Shown: piece by piece, positions 7,938-17,246 of the stretch | How the letters are laid out: each line of letters opens with the position of its first letter | Position numbering within the stretch: the stretch's first letter is position 1 | NCBI RefSeq assembly: GCF_000235505.1 | Contig: NZ_JH379027.1 | Coordinates: 2,900,185-2,934,408 of the forward strand | DNA length: 34,224 nucleotides | Reading direction: 5' to 3' | DNA from: Hungatella hathewayi WAL-18680 | Lineage (GTDB): Bacteria; Bacillota; Clostridia; Lachnospirales; Lachnospiraceae | Translations under genes and position numbers: made by a program | The notes under the pieces: generated by a model | The model's input: only the letters and a program-made list of their open reading frames with translations | The model's database searches: none | Told to the model about the DNA's origin: nothing

Positions 7938-10160
7938 TTATACAATCCTCTTGAATTTCTTTTCCAGTTCATATTTGGTCATGGAAATGATGGTGGGTCT
8001 GCCGTGTGGGCAGGCGTATGGGTTCTCCAAATCCAGCAGCTGGTCAATCAGCTCATTGGCCTCCATGACGGATAAGCGGTTGTTGCCCTTGACCGCGGCC
8101 TTGCAGGACATGGACGCCACCTTCTCGAAGATGATGTCCGGGTTGTGGCTGGCGATGTCGTCGGATAAACCGTCAATCATTTCCATGAGAAGTTCCTTCT
8201 TCGCGATGGAGAATAAGTTGCCAGGCACGGCGCGGACCGCGTATTCCCTGCCGCCGAAATGTTCTATCTCGAAACCGATGCCGGTGAAATAGTCTAAATG
8301 CTTTTTCAGCAGAATTTCCTCGTTCATGCTGAGGGTCAGGATGATGGGCGGGTTAATCATCTGGGAGGTGTAGTCACGCTCCTTTAAAGACTTGATGGTC
8401 TTCTCGTACAGGACCTTCTCGTGGGCCGCGTGCTGGTCGATGATGAATAACTGCTCGTTGAATTCCACCAGCCAGTAGGTGTCAAACAGCTGGCCGATCA
8501 GCTTGTGCTTCTCCCGGCTTTTGGGCTCCAGCAGTTTCTCGCCGAATAAGTCCATCTGCTCCGGTTTCGGTTCGATGATTGGCTCGGTCGGATTGTCTGA
8601 AGCGGATGCCTCATTCACAGGCTCCGCGGAAGGCGGCTGGGGCGATGAAGTGCCCTGTTCCAGCTGGTTATCCAAAGCGATGCCAGGATTGGCAGAACGA
8701 AGATTCGGCTGCGCATCTCCGGCTCCCTGCTCTGCCATGTTGGCATTCGGCACTGCCGTTCCACTGACGGTTCTGCCTGTCCATGGAGAAACACGTTCTT
8801 CCCCGTTTCTCCCGCCGTTTTGTGTCTCCGTCTCTGTCCTTGGCGCTGCCGTGTATCTGCTCCTGTCTTCCGTTCCGGCCGCTCCCAGCTCTCCCAGGAA
8901 ATCAAAGGCCGGTTTTGTCCGGTATACGTTCTCCGGCTTCTCCTCTTCTCTTCCCGGCGCGGGCGCTGTCTCACCGCCAAACTTCAACTCCCCGGCCGCC
9001 TGGCCGAAGCCCCGGCCTTCGGCCGGAATCAGCCGCTTGGAGCCGGCCGCAGGCCGCTCCACCTCATTCCTCCGTCTGGTCTCAAAGGGCTCAGGCCGCG
9101 GCGCCTTCAAAAGACTGGCCGCCGCCTTCTTCTCTTCCTTTTTTTCATCCAGACTCACCTCAGGAATCAGCTCCTTGTGAGCCAGGGCATCGCTGACCGC
9201 CTGGTAAATCATCCGGTAGATGCGCTCCCCCTCCCGAAACCGCAGCTCCATCTTCGTCGGATGCACGTTCACGTCCAGATACTCCGGCTCAATGGTCAGA
9301 TGAAGTAATGTAAACGGATATTTGTGCTGCATCATAAAGGGCTTGTAGGCTTCCTCGATGGCCTTCGCCACCACATTGCTCTTGATATACCGCCCATTGA
9401 TGTAATAATTCTCATAATTCCGGTTGCCTCTGGCAATCACCGGCTTTCCTGCAAATCCCCGAATCTGCAGAATATCCTGCTTCACCTCTACCGGCAGCAG
9501 GTTAGCCGCAATCTCCCTTCCAAACACCGTGTAGATAATGTCCTTTAAGTTATGATTGCCCGAAGTGTGCAGCTTATTCTGGTTGTTCTGTATAAAACGG
9601 ATGGAGATATCCGGGTGGGATAGGGCTATCTTCTCCACCAAATCCGCCACGTAGGCCCCCTCCGTCTGGGCGGTCTTTAAAAAATTCTTCCTGGCCGGCG
9701 TGTTGTAAAACAGATTTCTCACCAGAAAGGTCGTCCCCTCCGGCGCGCCAATCTCCTCGATGGATTTCTCTTTTCCACCCTCAATCTGATACCTGGTTCC
9801 CGTCAGGGCGTCCGCCGTCTTGGATATCAATTCTACCTGGGCCACCGCCGCAATGCTGGCAAGGGCCTCACCCCGAAATCCCAGGGACGCCACCGTAAAC
9901 AAATCCTCCACCGACTTAATCTTGCTGGTGGCATGGGGCAGAAATGCCAGCCCCACCTCGTCCTTCGGTATCCCGCACCCGTTGTCGGTGACGCGGATCA
10001 GGGAAGTCCCGCCGTCCCGGATTTCCACGGTGACTGCCGTGGCCTGGGCATCGATGGCATTTTCCAGAAGTTCTTTTACGACGGAGGCCGGGCGCTCTAT
10101 CACCTCACCGGCCGCGATTTTGTTGATTGTATGTTCATCCAATACCGTAATCCGTGGCAT
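7938..10160 (-). CDS. mutL: DNA mismatch repair protein MutL (endonuclease type)
   Basis: MutL couples mismatch-bound MutS to strand incision. The N-terminal GHKL ATPase has ELLENAIDAQ, DNGCGI and GFRGEALASI, followed by the S5-like domain to about residue 330. A long low-complexity, Glu/Pro/Ala-rich linker spans about 340-545. The C-terminal domain has the endonuclease motif DQHAAHE (D575 on), the partner SCKAAVKGN and CPHGRP (717-722) motifs, as in MutL of bacteria lacking MutH. A QMDLF pentapeptide at 535-539 resembles a sliding-clamp-binding motif. I chose the ATG at 10160 (MPRITVLDEHTINKIAAGEVIERP), the family-like start. The frame extends to a GTG at 10211 overlapping mutS, and a GTG four codons upstream of the chosen ATG is another option. 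Length is 740 residues. Confidence 0.95.
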   Translation of the reverse strand: MPRITVLDEHTINKIAAGEVIERPASVVKELLENAIDAQATAVTVEIRDGGTSLIRVTDNGCGIPKDEVGLAFLPHATSKIKSVEDLFTVASLGFRGEALASIAAVAQVELISKTADALTGTRYQIEGGKEKSIEEIGAPEGTTFLVRNLFYNTPARKNFLKTAQTEGAYVADLVEKIALSHPDISIRFIQNNQNKLHTSGNHNLKDIIYTVFGREIAANLLPVEVKQDILQIRGFAGKPVIARGNRNYENYYINGRYIKSNVVAKAIEEAYKPFMMQHKYPFTLLHLTIEPEYLDVNVHPTKMELRFREGERIYRMIYQAVSDALAHKELIPEVSLDEKKEEKKAAASLLKAPRPEPFETRRRNEVERPAAGSKRLIPAEGRGFGQAAGELKFGGETAPAPGREEEKPENVYRTKPAFDFLGELGAAGTEDRSRYTAAPRTETETQNGGRNGEERVSPWTGRTVSGTAVPNANMAEQGAGDAQPNLRSANPGIALDNQLEQGTSSPQPPSAEPVNEASASDNPTEPIIEPKPEQMDLFGEKLLEPKSREKHKLIGQLFDTYWLVEFNEQLFIIDQHAAHEKVLYEKTIKSLKERDYTSQMINPPIILTLSMNEEILLKKHLDYFTGIGFEIEHFGGREYAVRAVPGNLFSIAKKELLMEMIDGLSDDIASHNPDIIFEKVASMSCKAAVKGNNRLSVMEANELIDQLLDLENPYACPHGRPTIISMTKYELEKKFKRIV

Positions 10161-10204
10161 CTGCTCTGTCACCCGTCCTTTCTGTCTGTTCAAGTTTTGT
10201 AAAT

Positions 10205-12856
10205 CTACCACCGGTTCTTCAACTTGCTCTGTATCTGGTTCAGGAACGTGAGGGCCTCAAACGGCGTCATATTGCTGATGTCCACATCCTCAATCTCCTT
10301 GATAATATCATCATTCTTCACCGTGTCGAAGATGGACATCTGAAGCATATCCACCTCATCCGGCTTGGCGACCGTCTTCTTGGCGGCCACATTGGCGCTC
10401 TGCTGGGCGATCTCCTTGGCACGCACCGTGATATCGGCGCTGCTCAGTTCCTCCACCAGCTCCTTGGCACGCTCAATGACCGTATCCGGCACACCGGCCA
10501 GCTTCGCCACCTGGATGCCGTAGCTCTTGTCCGCCCCGCCCTTGATAATCTTTCGCAGGAACACTATATCGTCCCCCTGCTCCTTCACGGCGATGCAGTA
10601 ATTGGTCACCCCGCTCATGGTGCCCTCCAGCTCCGTCAGTTCATGATAATGGGTGGCAAACAGCGTCTTCGCCCCCAGAATCTTCGTGTTGCTGATATGC
10701 TCCACCACCGCCCAGGCGATGCTGAGTCCGTCAAAGGTGCTGGTTCCCCGTCCAATCTCGTCCAGAATAATCAGACTGTCCTTCGTGGCATTGCGGAGAA
10801 TATTGGCCACCTCCGTCATTTCCACCATGAAGGTACTCTGGCCGGAGGCCAAATCATCGGAAGCGCCCACACGGGTAAAGATTCTGTCACAGAGTCCGAT
10901 ATCCGCCTCGTCCGCCGGCACAAAGCTGCCTAACTGGGCCATCAGCACAATCAGCGCCGTCTGCCGCATATAGGTCGATTTACCGGCCATATTCGGCCCG
11001 GTGATGATGGACACCCGGTTCTTCTGGTTGTCCAGAAGGGTATCGTTTGCCACGAACAAATCCTCCCGCAGCATCAGTTCTACCACCGGATGGCGGCCAT
11101 TCTTGATATGGATTTCCCCCTTCTCATTGATGGAAGGCTTCACATAGTTGTTCCTGGTGGCAACCACCGACAGGGACGCAAACACATCAATTCCGGCGAT
11201 GGCCTTGGCCGCCTTCTGAATCCGCAGCACCTCCGCCCCGATGGAATCACGAATCTCACAGAACAGACTGTATTCCAGGGAAAACAGCTTGTCCTCGGCT
11301 CCCATGATAATCTCCTCCAGCTCTTTGAGTTCGCTGGTGGTATACCGCTCCGCGTTGGCCAGCGTCTGCTTCCGAATAAAGTAATCCGGCACCATCTCCT
11401 TGAAGGAATTGGTCACCTCGAAATAATAGCCAAACACCTTGTTAAACTTAATCTTCAGTCCCTTGATGCCGGTCTTCTCCCGCTCCTTGGCTTCCAGCTC
11501 CGCCAGCCAGGTCTTTCCCTCGGTCTTGGCGTGGCGCAGACGGTCCGCCTCCTCGCTGTACCCGTCCTTGATAATGCCGCCGTCCCGGACGGTAATCGGC
11601 GGTTCCTCCTCGATGGAGCGGAAAATCAAATCGTACACATCCTCCAGGGTATCCAGCTCCTCATAGAGACGCCCAAGCAGCGGGCTCCTAAACTCTCCCA
11701 GCAGGTTCTTGATATGGGGCAGCATTTCCAGGGAATTGCGGAACGCAATCAAATCCCTGGGGTTCGCTGTCTTGTAGCTGATCCGCCCAATCAACCGCTC
11801 CAAATCGTAGATAGGATTCAGATATTCACAGATTTCCTCCCGGTTGATGTAGCTGTTGTTCAGTTCCTCCACAGCCTCCTGGCGTTCCAGAATCTGTGCT
11901 TTATGTACCAGCGGCTGCTCGATGTAGGTGCGCAGAAGTCTGGCCCCCATGGCCGTCTTCGTCTTGTCCAGCACCCACAACAGAGTTCCCCGCTTCTGTT
12001 TCTCCCTCATGGTCTCCACCAGCTCCAGATTCCGTCTGGTGGACAAGTCAATAATCATAAACTCCCCGGTGGTATACGGGGAAATGGTGGTGATATGCTC
12101 CAGCGTGCTCTTCTGGGTCTCATACAGATACTGCATCACGGCCCCTGCCGCAATCACCCCCGAGTCATAGTCCGCCAGTCCCAGACCATCCAGACTTCCC
12201 ACCCGGTAATGCTCTCTTAAGATTCTCCGGCAGGAATCATCGGAGAAGAAATGGTTGTCAAGCGACGAAATCGTCACATGGTACCTGATCTTTAACTCCT
12301 CCAAATCAATGCCGGACATATAAAATGCCTCGTTGCAGATAATCTCCGACGGCGTAAACTTGTGCACCTCGTCCCACAGCTCCCGCTCATTTTGCACCTC
12401 CGTCACCAAAAAATCACCAGTGCTGATATCGGCGGCGGCCACTCCGAACATATCCCCCAGGTAGACTATCCCCATCAGATAATTGTTCTTCGTCTCGTCG
12501 AGCGCCTGAGCACTGGTTATGGTTCCCGGAGTCACCACCCGGATGACCTCCCGTTTCACTAGACCCTTGGCTAATTTCGGGTCCTCCACCTGTTCAGCTA
12601 TGGCCACTTTGTAGCCCTTTTGCACCAGCCGGTTTAAATAGGTGTCCACAGCGTGATAGGGCACGCCGCACATGGGGGCGCGCTCCTCCAGCCCACATTC
12701 CTTTCCCGTCAGGGTAATCTCCAGCTCTCTCGCCACCGTGATGGCATCCTCAAAGAACATCTCATAAAAATCCCCTAACCTGTAAAACAAAATGCAGTCA
12801 TGATACTGTTTCTTCGTTTCTACGTAATGCTGCATCATGGGTGATAATCCTGCCAT
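10205..12856 (-). CDS. mutS: DNA mismatch repair protein MutS
   Basis: MutS recognises base mismatches and small loops and, with ATP, becomes a sliding clamp that recruits MutL. The mismatch-probing F-Y-E is at residues 30-32 (GDFYEMF). The Walker A motif GPNMAGKS is at 620-627 and Walker B LIILDEIGRGTS at about 695-706. The ATHYHEL signature follows. Near the C terminus QMSIF (839-843) matches a beta-clamp-binding motif. The 883-residue length is normal for MutS1. ATG at 12856 has a GAGGAG site six bases before it. It is followed by mutL with a possible small overlap, and preceded by miaB across a 59-base gap holding a GC-rich hairpin. Confidence 0.98.
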   Translation of the reverse strand: MAGLSPMMQHYVETKKQYHDCILFYRLGDFYEMFFEDAITVARELEITLTGKECGLEERAPMCGVPYHAVDTYLNRLVQKGYKVAIAEQVEDPKLAKGLVKREVIRVVTPGTITSAQALDETKNNYLMGIVYLGDMFGVAAADISTGDFLVTEVQNERELWDEVHKFTPSEIICNEAFYMSGIDLEELKIRYHVTISSLDNHFFSDDSCRRILREHYRVGSLDGLGLADYDSGVIAAGAVMQYLYETQKSTLEHITTISPYTTGEFMIIDLSTRRNLELVETMREKQKRGTLLWVLDKTKTAMGARLLRTYIEQPLVHKAQILERQEAVEELNNSYINREEICEYLNPIYDLERLIGRISYKTANPRDLIAFRNSLEMLPHIKNLLGEFRSPLLGRLYEELDTLEDVYDLIFRSIEEEPPITVRDGGIIKDGYSEEADRLRHAKTEGKTWLAELEAKEREKTGIKGLKIKFNKVFGYYFEVTNSFKEMVPDYFIRKQTLANAERYTTSELKELEEIIMGAEDKLFSLEYSLFCEIRDSIGAEVLRIQKAAKAIAGIDVFASLSVVATRNNYVKPSINEKGEIHIKNGRHPVVELMLREDLFVANDTLLDNQKNRVSIITGPNMAGKSTYMRQTALIVLMAQLGSFVPADEADIGLCDRIFTRVGASDDLASGQSTFMVEMTEVANILRNATKDSLIILDEIGRGTSTFDGLSIAWAVVEHISNTKILGAKTLFATHYHELTELEGTMSGVTNYCIAVKEQGDDIVFLRKIIKGGADKSYGIQVAKLAGVPDTVIERAKELVEELSSADITVRAKEIAQQSANVAAKKTVAKPDEVDMLQMSIFDTVKNDDIIKEIEDVDISNMTPFEALTFLNQIQSKLKNRW

Positions 12857-12880
12857 GATTTTCTCCTCTTCTCTTCCATT

Positions 12881-12903
12881 CCCCCGCCTGTCTCCGGCGG
12901 GGG
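12881..12903 (-). other. GC-rich hairpin between miaB and mutS
   Basis: An 8-base perfect stem (CCCCCGCC with GGCGGGGG) and a 7-base loop lie between the miaB stop and the mutS ribosome site. No T-run follows on the coding strand, so it is not a classical intrinsic terminator. It may be an RNA processing or stability element within the long transcript. Confidence 0.55.
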
Positions 12904-12915
12904 CCTGCTGTCTCT

Positions 12916-14379
12916 CTAAGCCAAATGGCCCATATAGTAAAATCCTTTTGATTCCTCCAGATACACGTCCACAATTTTCCCCACCAGGGAAGCATCCCCC
13001 GGAAAATGCACGACGGTATTGTTGCTCATCCGTCCGGTCACAAGTCCGTCCACATGGTCGTCCAGACCTTCCACTAAAACCGGCTGTATCGTGTGTACGT
13101 CCCGCCCGGACAGCTCCGCGGAAATGCTCTGCACCTCAGCCAGCAGCCGGTCGAACCGCTCCTTCACCACATCCTCCGGCACCTGGTTCTCCATGGAAGC
13201 CGCCGGAGTCCCCGTCCGCTTGGAGTAGATAAAGGTAAACGCGCTGTCAAACCGCACCTTTCTCACCACGTCCATGGTATCCTGGAAGTCTTCCTCCGTC
13301 TCCCCCGGAAATCCCACGATGATATCCGTGGTCAGGGAAATGCCGGGCATCGCCGTCTGAATCTTCTCCGCCAGGGCTAAAAACTGCTCCTTGGTATATC
13401 TCCGGTTCATCTCTTTAAGCACCTTAGTGCTGCCCGACTGAAGGGGCAGATGCAGGTGATTGCAGATTTTCTTTGACTGTTTCATCACCTCAATCAGCTC
13501 GTCGGACAAATCCTTGGGATGGGAGGTCATGAAACGGATGCGCTCCAGCCCCTCAATCTCCTCCACCTGCCGCAGCAGCTCCGCAAAGGTGATGGGCGTC
13601 TCCAGCGTTTTCCCGTAGGAATTCACATTTTGTCCCAACAGCATGACTTCCACCACGCCGTCGGCCACCAGACGTTTAATCTCGTTTAAGATGTCCTCCG
13701 GGTTCCGGCTCCGCTCCCGCCCTCTCACGTAGGGAACGATACAGTAGCTGCAGAAATTGTTACAGCCAAACATGATGTTGACCCCGGATTTAAAGGAGAA
13801 TTTCCTGTCGTTTGGCAGATCCTCCACGATATCCTCCGTGCCTTCCCAGACATCCACCACCAGCTTCTGCTCGCCGAATCTCTGGTAGAGCAGCTCCGCC
13901 AGCTTGAAAATGTTGTGGGTGCCGAAGACCAGATCCACAAAGCGGTAACTCTTCTTTATCTTCTCCACCACCTCCGGCTCCTGCATCATACAGCCGCAGA
14001 GAGCAATCATCATGTGGGGATTCTTCTTTTTCATGGTTCCTAAGTAGCCCAGACGCCCGTAGACGCGCTGGTTGGCATTTTCCCGCACGGTGCAGGTGTT
14101 GTAGAGGACGAAATCCGCATGCTCCTCGTCCGTCTCCCGGTATCCGATGGTCTCCAGAATGCCGGTCAGCTTCTCCGAGTCACGGGAATTCATCTGGCAC
14201 CCGAAGGTCTGGATGTGAAAGGTGCCCTGAAATCCTTCCTCCGTCTGTTTCTTTTCTTCCACCCAGGCCCTGCAAAGTTCCATAAAATAGAGCTGGCGCT
14301 CCGGCTCCTCTGCCGGGGCCGCCTGACATGCCGCTTCATAGGTTGGAAGTGTATCTGTATAACCTGCTTTCTGATTCAT
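12916..14379 (-). CDS. miaB: tRNA-2-methylthio-N6-dimethylallyladenosine synthase MiaB
   Basis: MiaB is the radical-SAM methylthiotransferase that turns i6A37, the MiaA product, into ms2i6A37. After a roughly 50-residue N-terminal extension comes the MTTase domain with its cluster cysteines C61 (QTFGCQMNSRDSEK), C96 (YNTCTVRENA) and C130 (CGCM). The radical-SAM site CNNFCSYC (C206, C210, C213) is followed by VPYVRGRERSR. A C-terminal TRAM domain ends the protein (VTGRMSNNTVVHFPG). At 487 residues it is slightly long because of the N-terminal part, which is shared by Clostridial MiaB. The ATG has an AGAGGT site about 10 bases upstream. It starts 22 bases after the metallophosphoesterase gene and precedes mutS. 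Confidence 0.97.
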   Translation of the reverse strand: MNQKAGYTDTLPTYEAACQAAPAEEPERQLYFMELCRAWVEEKKQTEEGFQGTFHIQTFGCQMNSRDSEKLTGILETIGYRETDEEHADFVLYNTCTVRENANQRVYGRLGYLGTMKKKNPHMMIALCGCMMQEPEVVEKIKKSYRFVDLVFGTHNIFKLAELLYQRFGEQKLVVDVWEGTEDIVEDLPNDRKFSFKSGVNIMFGCNNFCSYCIVPYVRGRERSRNPEDILNEIKRLVADGVVEVMLLGQNVNSYGKTLETPITFAELLRQVEEIEGLERIRFMTSHPKDLSDELIEVMKQSKKICNHLHLPLQSGSTKVLKEMNRRYTKEQFLALAEKIQTAMPGISLTTDIIVGFPGETEEDFQDTMDVVRKVRFDSAFTFIYSKRTGTPAASMENQVPEDVVKERFDRLLAEVQSISAELSGRDVHTIQPVLVEGLDDHVDGLVTGRMSNNTVVHFPGDASLVGKIVDVYLEESKGFYYMGHLA

Positions 14380-14401
14380 TTTTATGTTTACCTCTATCTG
14401 T

Positions 14402-15712
14402 TTATTGTTCTTTTTTTCCTGGAATCAACAGCTCATTGGCTGGCGATGTGCCTCCATCCATCAGGCTGTTCAAATATTCGTTCAGGAAGAGTTCCTCCCC
14501 CTGGGCCTCCAGCAGCTTCCAGGCTTCCTGTTCCCTGATCCGCTCCTTCTCCTCCCAGAGATGGCCGGAGAAATACAGGCGGTTCATGGTGACGACCAGT
14601 TCGCCCATGGCTTTTCTCTGGCTGTCGGTGACATCTAAGTATTCCAGTTCCTCCAGGATTTTCCCGCTGTTGCTGTCCTCAAAACGCTTCGCCGAGAGCG
14701 TTTTAAAATCAAGAAGCTCCGGCGTCTCCACACCGTTTGCCTTCGCCCATCCGGTAACATCCGTCTCCTCGGCCCGGTAGGCAATGTCTCCCTGCTTTGT
14801 GATATCCACCACACCATACAGGTGGGGATAGACAGCCAGAGAGCCGGTTGCCGCCTCGCAATAGTCCGTGTCTCTGGCAATATGCTGAATATGGATGTGA
14901 CCGCTCAAATTCAGGTTCACCCCGTACTTTGCAAATAATTCCAATACCCGGTTATAGTTGCCAATCCGGTAGCCTCTGATGAACAGATCATTATGTACCA
15001 TAAGGTTCTGGTGGCTCACACCGATGACGGTAACCCCGTCCCGCTCCGCCTGGGCCAGTTGCTGCTCCACCCACGAAAGCGTCTCCTCCGGAACATTGCC
15101 CTGCTTTTCCACGGCGTTGACATCCAGCATCAACAGCCGGACATCTTCGGAGACGGGAAACACATAGCTGAGCGAGTGTTCATCCCTGGAAAGCGCCTGG
15201 GCATATCCCATGTCCTGGTAAATCTCCGTAAATTCCTCCGGGGAAACGTTGGCTGTCCGGTAAATGTCGCTCCCCTCGTACCGAAAGGAGAAGGGATACT
15301 GGACATCATGGTTTCCCGGCAGCACCGCCACCGGTATTCCCTGGGCTCTGACAGCCGCCAGCTTCTCCGCCAAATCAACATGACTCTGCTTCTCCCCGTT
15401 AAACGCCAAATCGCCGCTGAGAATCAGCACATCCGGTTTCTCCGCCGTTACCTTCCACAGAAAAGCATCCGTCAGCTGGGAGGCGTAATCCGACATTTTC
15501 CCGTCGCCCCGGGCCATCATTTTGGTGAACGCCTCGCCGTAATCGGTCAGCTTTGGGGAGAGATAGTGTAAGTCGGTGGCCGTCATCATGAAAACGGTGC
15601 CGTCCGGCCTTTGATTAGCTTCTGTCTCCGGCATTTCCCCGGTCTTCTGACAGCCCCAGAGGGACAGACACAACAGCAGCACGACGGCCAGCCCGGTTCT
15701 TTTTCTCATCAT
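14402..15712 (-). CDS. Metallophosphoesterase lipoprotein
   Basis: This is a surface-anchored calcineurin-like phosphoesterase of unknown substrate. The start MMRKRTGLAVVLLLCLSLWGC is a lipoprotein signal with lipobox LWGC; the lipidated Cys is residue 21. The two-metal phosphoesterase motifs follow in order: TDLHY (D-x-H), LSGDLAFNG (GD), PGNHDV (GNHD), VSHQN and SGHIHIQH (GHxH). A C-terminal helical extension of about 130 residues follows the catalytic domain. I chose ATG at 15712 (or the next codon, 15709); the open frame reaches 15751 but would overlap proA and spoil the signal peptide. It sits 13 bases after proA in the proB-led series, without an obvious link to proline synthesis. Confidence 0.88.
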   Translation of the reverse strand: MMRKRTGLAVVLLLCLSLWGCQKTGEMPETEANQRPDGTVFMMTATDLHYLSPKLTDYGEAFTKMMARGDGKMSDYASQLTDAFLWKVTAEKPDVLILSGDLAFNGEKQSHVDLAEKLAAVRAQGIPVAVLPGNHDVQYPFSFRYEGSDIYRTANVSPEEFTEIYQDMGYAQALSRDEHSLSYVFPVSEDVRLLMLDVNAVEKQGNVPEETLSWVEQQLAQAERDGVTVIGVSHQNLMVHNDLFIRGYRIGNYNRVLELFAKYGVNLNLSGHIHIQHIARDTDYCEAATGSLAVYPHLYGVVDITKQGDIAYRAEETDVTGWAKANGVETPELLDFKTLSAKRFEDSNSGKILEELEYLDVTDSQRKAMGELVVTMNRLYFSGHLWEEKERIREQEAWKLLEAQGEELFLNEYLNSLMDGGTSPANELLIPGKKEQ

Positions 15713-15725
15713 GGCTCCCGCCTTC

Positions 15726-16970
15726 CTATGGCCGCACCTGTCCGCTTCCATAAATAATGTATTTGGTGCTGGTCAGTTCCTTCAGTCCCATGGGTCCTCT
15801 TGCGTGAAGCTTCTGGGTGCTGATGCCGATTTCCGCGCCGAATCCAAATTCCTCCCCGTCGGTAAACCGGGTGGATGCATTGACATAGACGGCCGCGGCG
15901 TCAATCTCATTTAAAAACTTCTGGGCGTGATTGTAATCCGAGGTGATAATGGCCTCGGAATGGCCCGTGTTGTAGTGGTTGATGTGGTGGATGGCCTCCT
16001 CGATGGAATCCACCAGCTTTAAGGACAGGATGTAATCCAGATATTCCCGTCCCCAGTCCTCCTCCGTGGCCGGCACAAGACCTTCCACGAGGGCGCAGGA
16101 CTCCTCGTCGCCCCGGATTTCCACCTCTTTTTCATCCAGCCGTTTCTTTAGCAGCGGCAGAAACTCCTTCGCGATGGCCCGGTGCACCACCAGGGACTCG
16201 CAGGCGTTGCAGACCCCGATTCTCTGGGTTTTGGCATTGTAAATAATATCGAGAGCCATATCAAAATCCGCGGACTCATCCACAAAAATGTGGCAGTTGC
16301 CGGTTCCCGTCTCGATGACCGGGATGGTGCTGTTTTCCACCACCGTCTTGATTAACCCGGCGCCACCTCTTGGTATCAGGACGTCCACGTAATCGTTCAT
16401 CCGCATCAGTTCTCTCGTCGTCTCCCGGTTGGTGTCCTCAATCAGCTGGACCGCGTTGGCCGGAAGTCCCACGGAGGTAAGTCCCTTCTGAATCCGGGAC
16501 ACGATGGCAAGGTTTGATTGAAGCGCGTCACTGCCGCCTTTTAAAATCACGGCATTGCCGGTTTTGAAGCACAGTCCGAAGGCGTCCGCCGTCACATTGG
16601 GGCGGGCCTCATAGATAATGCCAATCACGCCGATGGGTACCCGCTTCTGGCCGATGACAAGGCCGTTTGGCCGGTTCTTCATGGAGAGTACCTCCCCCAC
16701 CGGGTCATCTAAGGCCACCACCTGAAGCAGTCCATCCGCCATGGCCTTCACCCGCGCCGGGGTCAGCTTCAGCCGGTCCACCAGACCCGGGGACATGCCG
16801 TCAGCCACGGCCTTTGCCACATCCTGTTCATTGGCGTCCAGTATCTCCTGTTCTCCGTCCAGAAGGGATTTGGCCACAGCCTGTAAGCCCTGGTTCTTCT
16901 GAAGGGGTCCAAGGGTGTTTAACATGGCGGCTGTTTCTTTTGCATTGCTTCCGATTTCTGTCAGCTTCAT
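15726..16970 (-). CDS. proA: Glutamate-5-semialdehyde dehydrogenase (gamma-glutamyl phosphate reductase)
   Basis: ProA reduces gamma-glutamyl phosphate, the ProB product, to glutamate-5-semialdehyde with NADPH, the second step of proline synthesis. The 414-residue product matches the family in length. It carries the catalytic Cys254 in [15 protein letters not shown], the [13 protein letters not shown] segment, the [12 protein letters not shown] nucleotide-site region, and the C-terminal GIGTQK-like motif here read as [17 protein letters not shown]. The ATG has an excellent AGGGAGG site seven bases upstream. It follows the DUF896 gene by about 21 bases and shares the proB promoter. Confidence 0.97.
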   Translation of the reverse strand: MKLTEIGSNAKETAAMLNTLGPLQKNQGLQAVAKSLLDGEQEILDANEQDVAKAVADGMSPGLVDRLKLTPARVKAMADGLLQVVALDDPVGEVLSMKNRPNGLVIGQKRVPIGVIGIIYEARPNVTADAFGLCFKTGNAVILKGGSDALQSNLAIVSRIQKGLTSVGLPANAVQLIEDTNRETTRELMRMNDYVDVLIPRGGAGLIKTVVENSTIPVIETGTGNCHIFVDESADFDMALDIIYNAKTQRIGVCNACESLVVHRAIAKEFLPLLKKRLDEKEVEIRGDEESCALVEGLVPATEEDWGREYLDYILSLKLVDSIEEAIHHINHYNTGHSEAIITSDYNHAQKFLNEIDAAAVYVNASTRFTDGEEFGFGAEIGISTQKLHARGPMGLKELTSTKYIIYGSGQVRP

Positions 16971-16991
16971 ACCGATACCTCCCTGTGCCTG

Positions 16992-17219
16992 CTATACCTC
17001 TTTGATATTTCCAAACTTTTTCCCTAAATCCGTCACACTGCCGTCCTTTTCCTGGATGGAGATATTGTTTAAGTTGGCCCGCATGTTGTTGCGGATGGCG
17101 GTGATATACTCAGTTCTGAGGTCCGCTTGCTCCTTCTTCTCCTCCTCCGTCAGTCCCACGGACTGGGATTTGTGGTACAGTGTGTTGATTCTGTCGATTT
17201 TACTCTGCTCCATTGTCAT
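16992..17219 (-). CDS. DUF896 / YnzC-like small protein
   Basis: This 75-residue protein belongs to the DUF896 (UPF0291, YnzC) family, small helical-hairpin cytosolic proteins of unknown role; some Bacillus members lie in the SOS yneA operon. The signature region is ID-RINTLYHKSQSVGLTEEEKKEQ, then LRTEYITAIRNNMRANLNNI. Two starts are possible, ATG at 17219 and ATG at 17213; neither has a strong ribosome site (GAAAGTG lies just upstream of the first). It is wedged between proB and proA with short gaps, so it is co-transcribed with the proline genes, which says little about its function. Confidence 0.92.
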   Translation of the reverse strand: MTMEQSKIDRINTLYHKSQSVGLTEEEKKEQADLRTEYITAIRNNMRANLNNISIQEKDGSVTDLGKKFGNIKEV

Positions 17220-17246
17220 TTCACTTTCTATCCGTTATTGGTTATC

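Noticed and set aside
8479-9180. Plus-strand open frame opposite the mutL linker, Ser/Pro-rich
   Set aside because: It mirrors the Glu/Ala/Pro-rich linker of mutL; no start signal and no family resemblance.
11090-12220. Plus-strand open frame of 376 codons opposite mutS
   Set aside because: mutS on the minus strand is intact with all motifs; the plus frame is a codon-bias shadow without recognisable domains.
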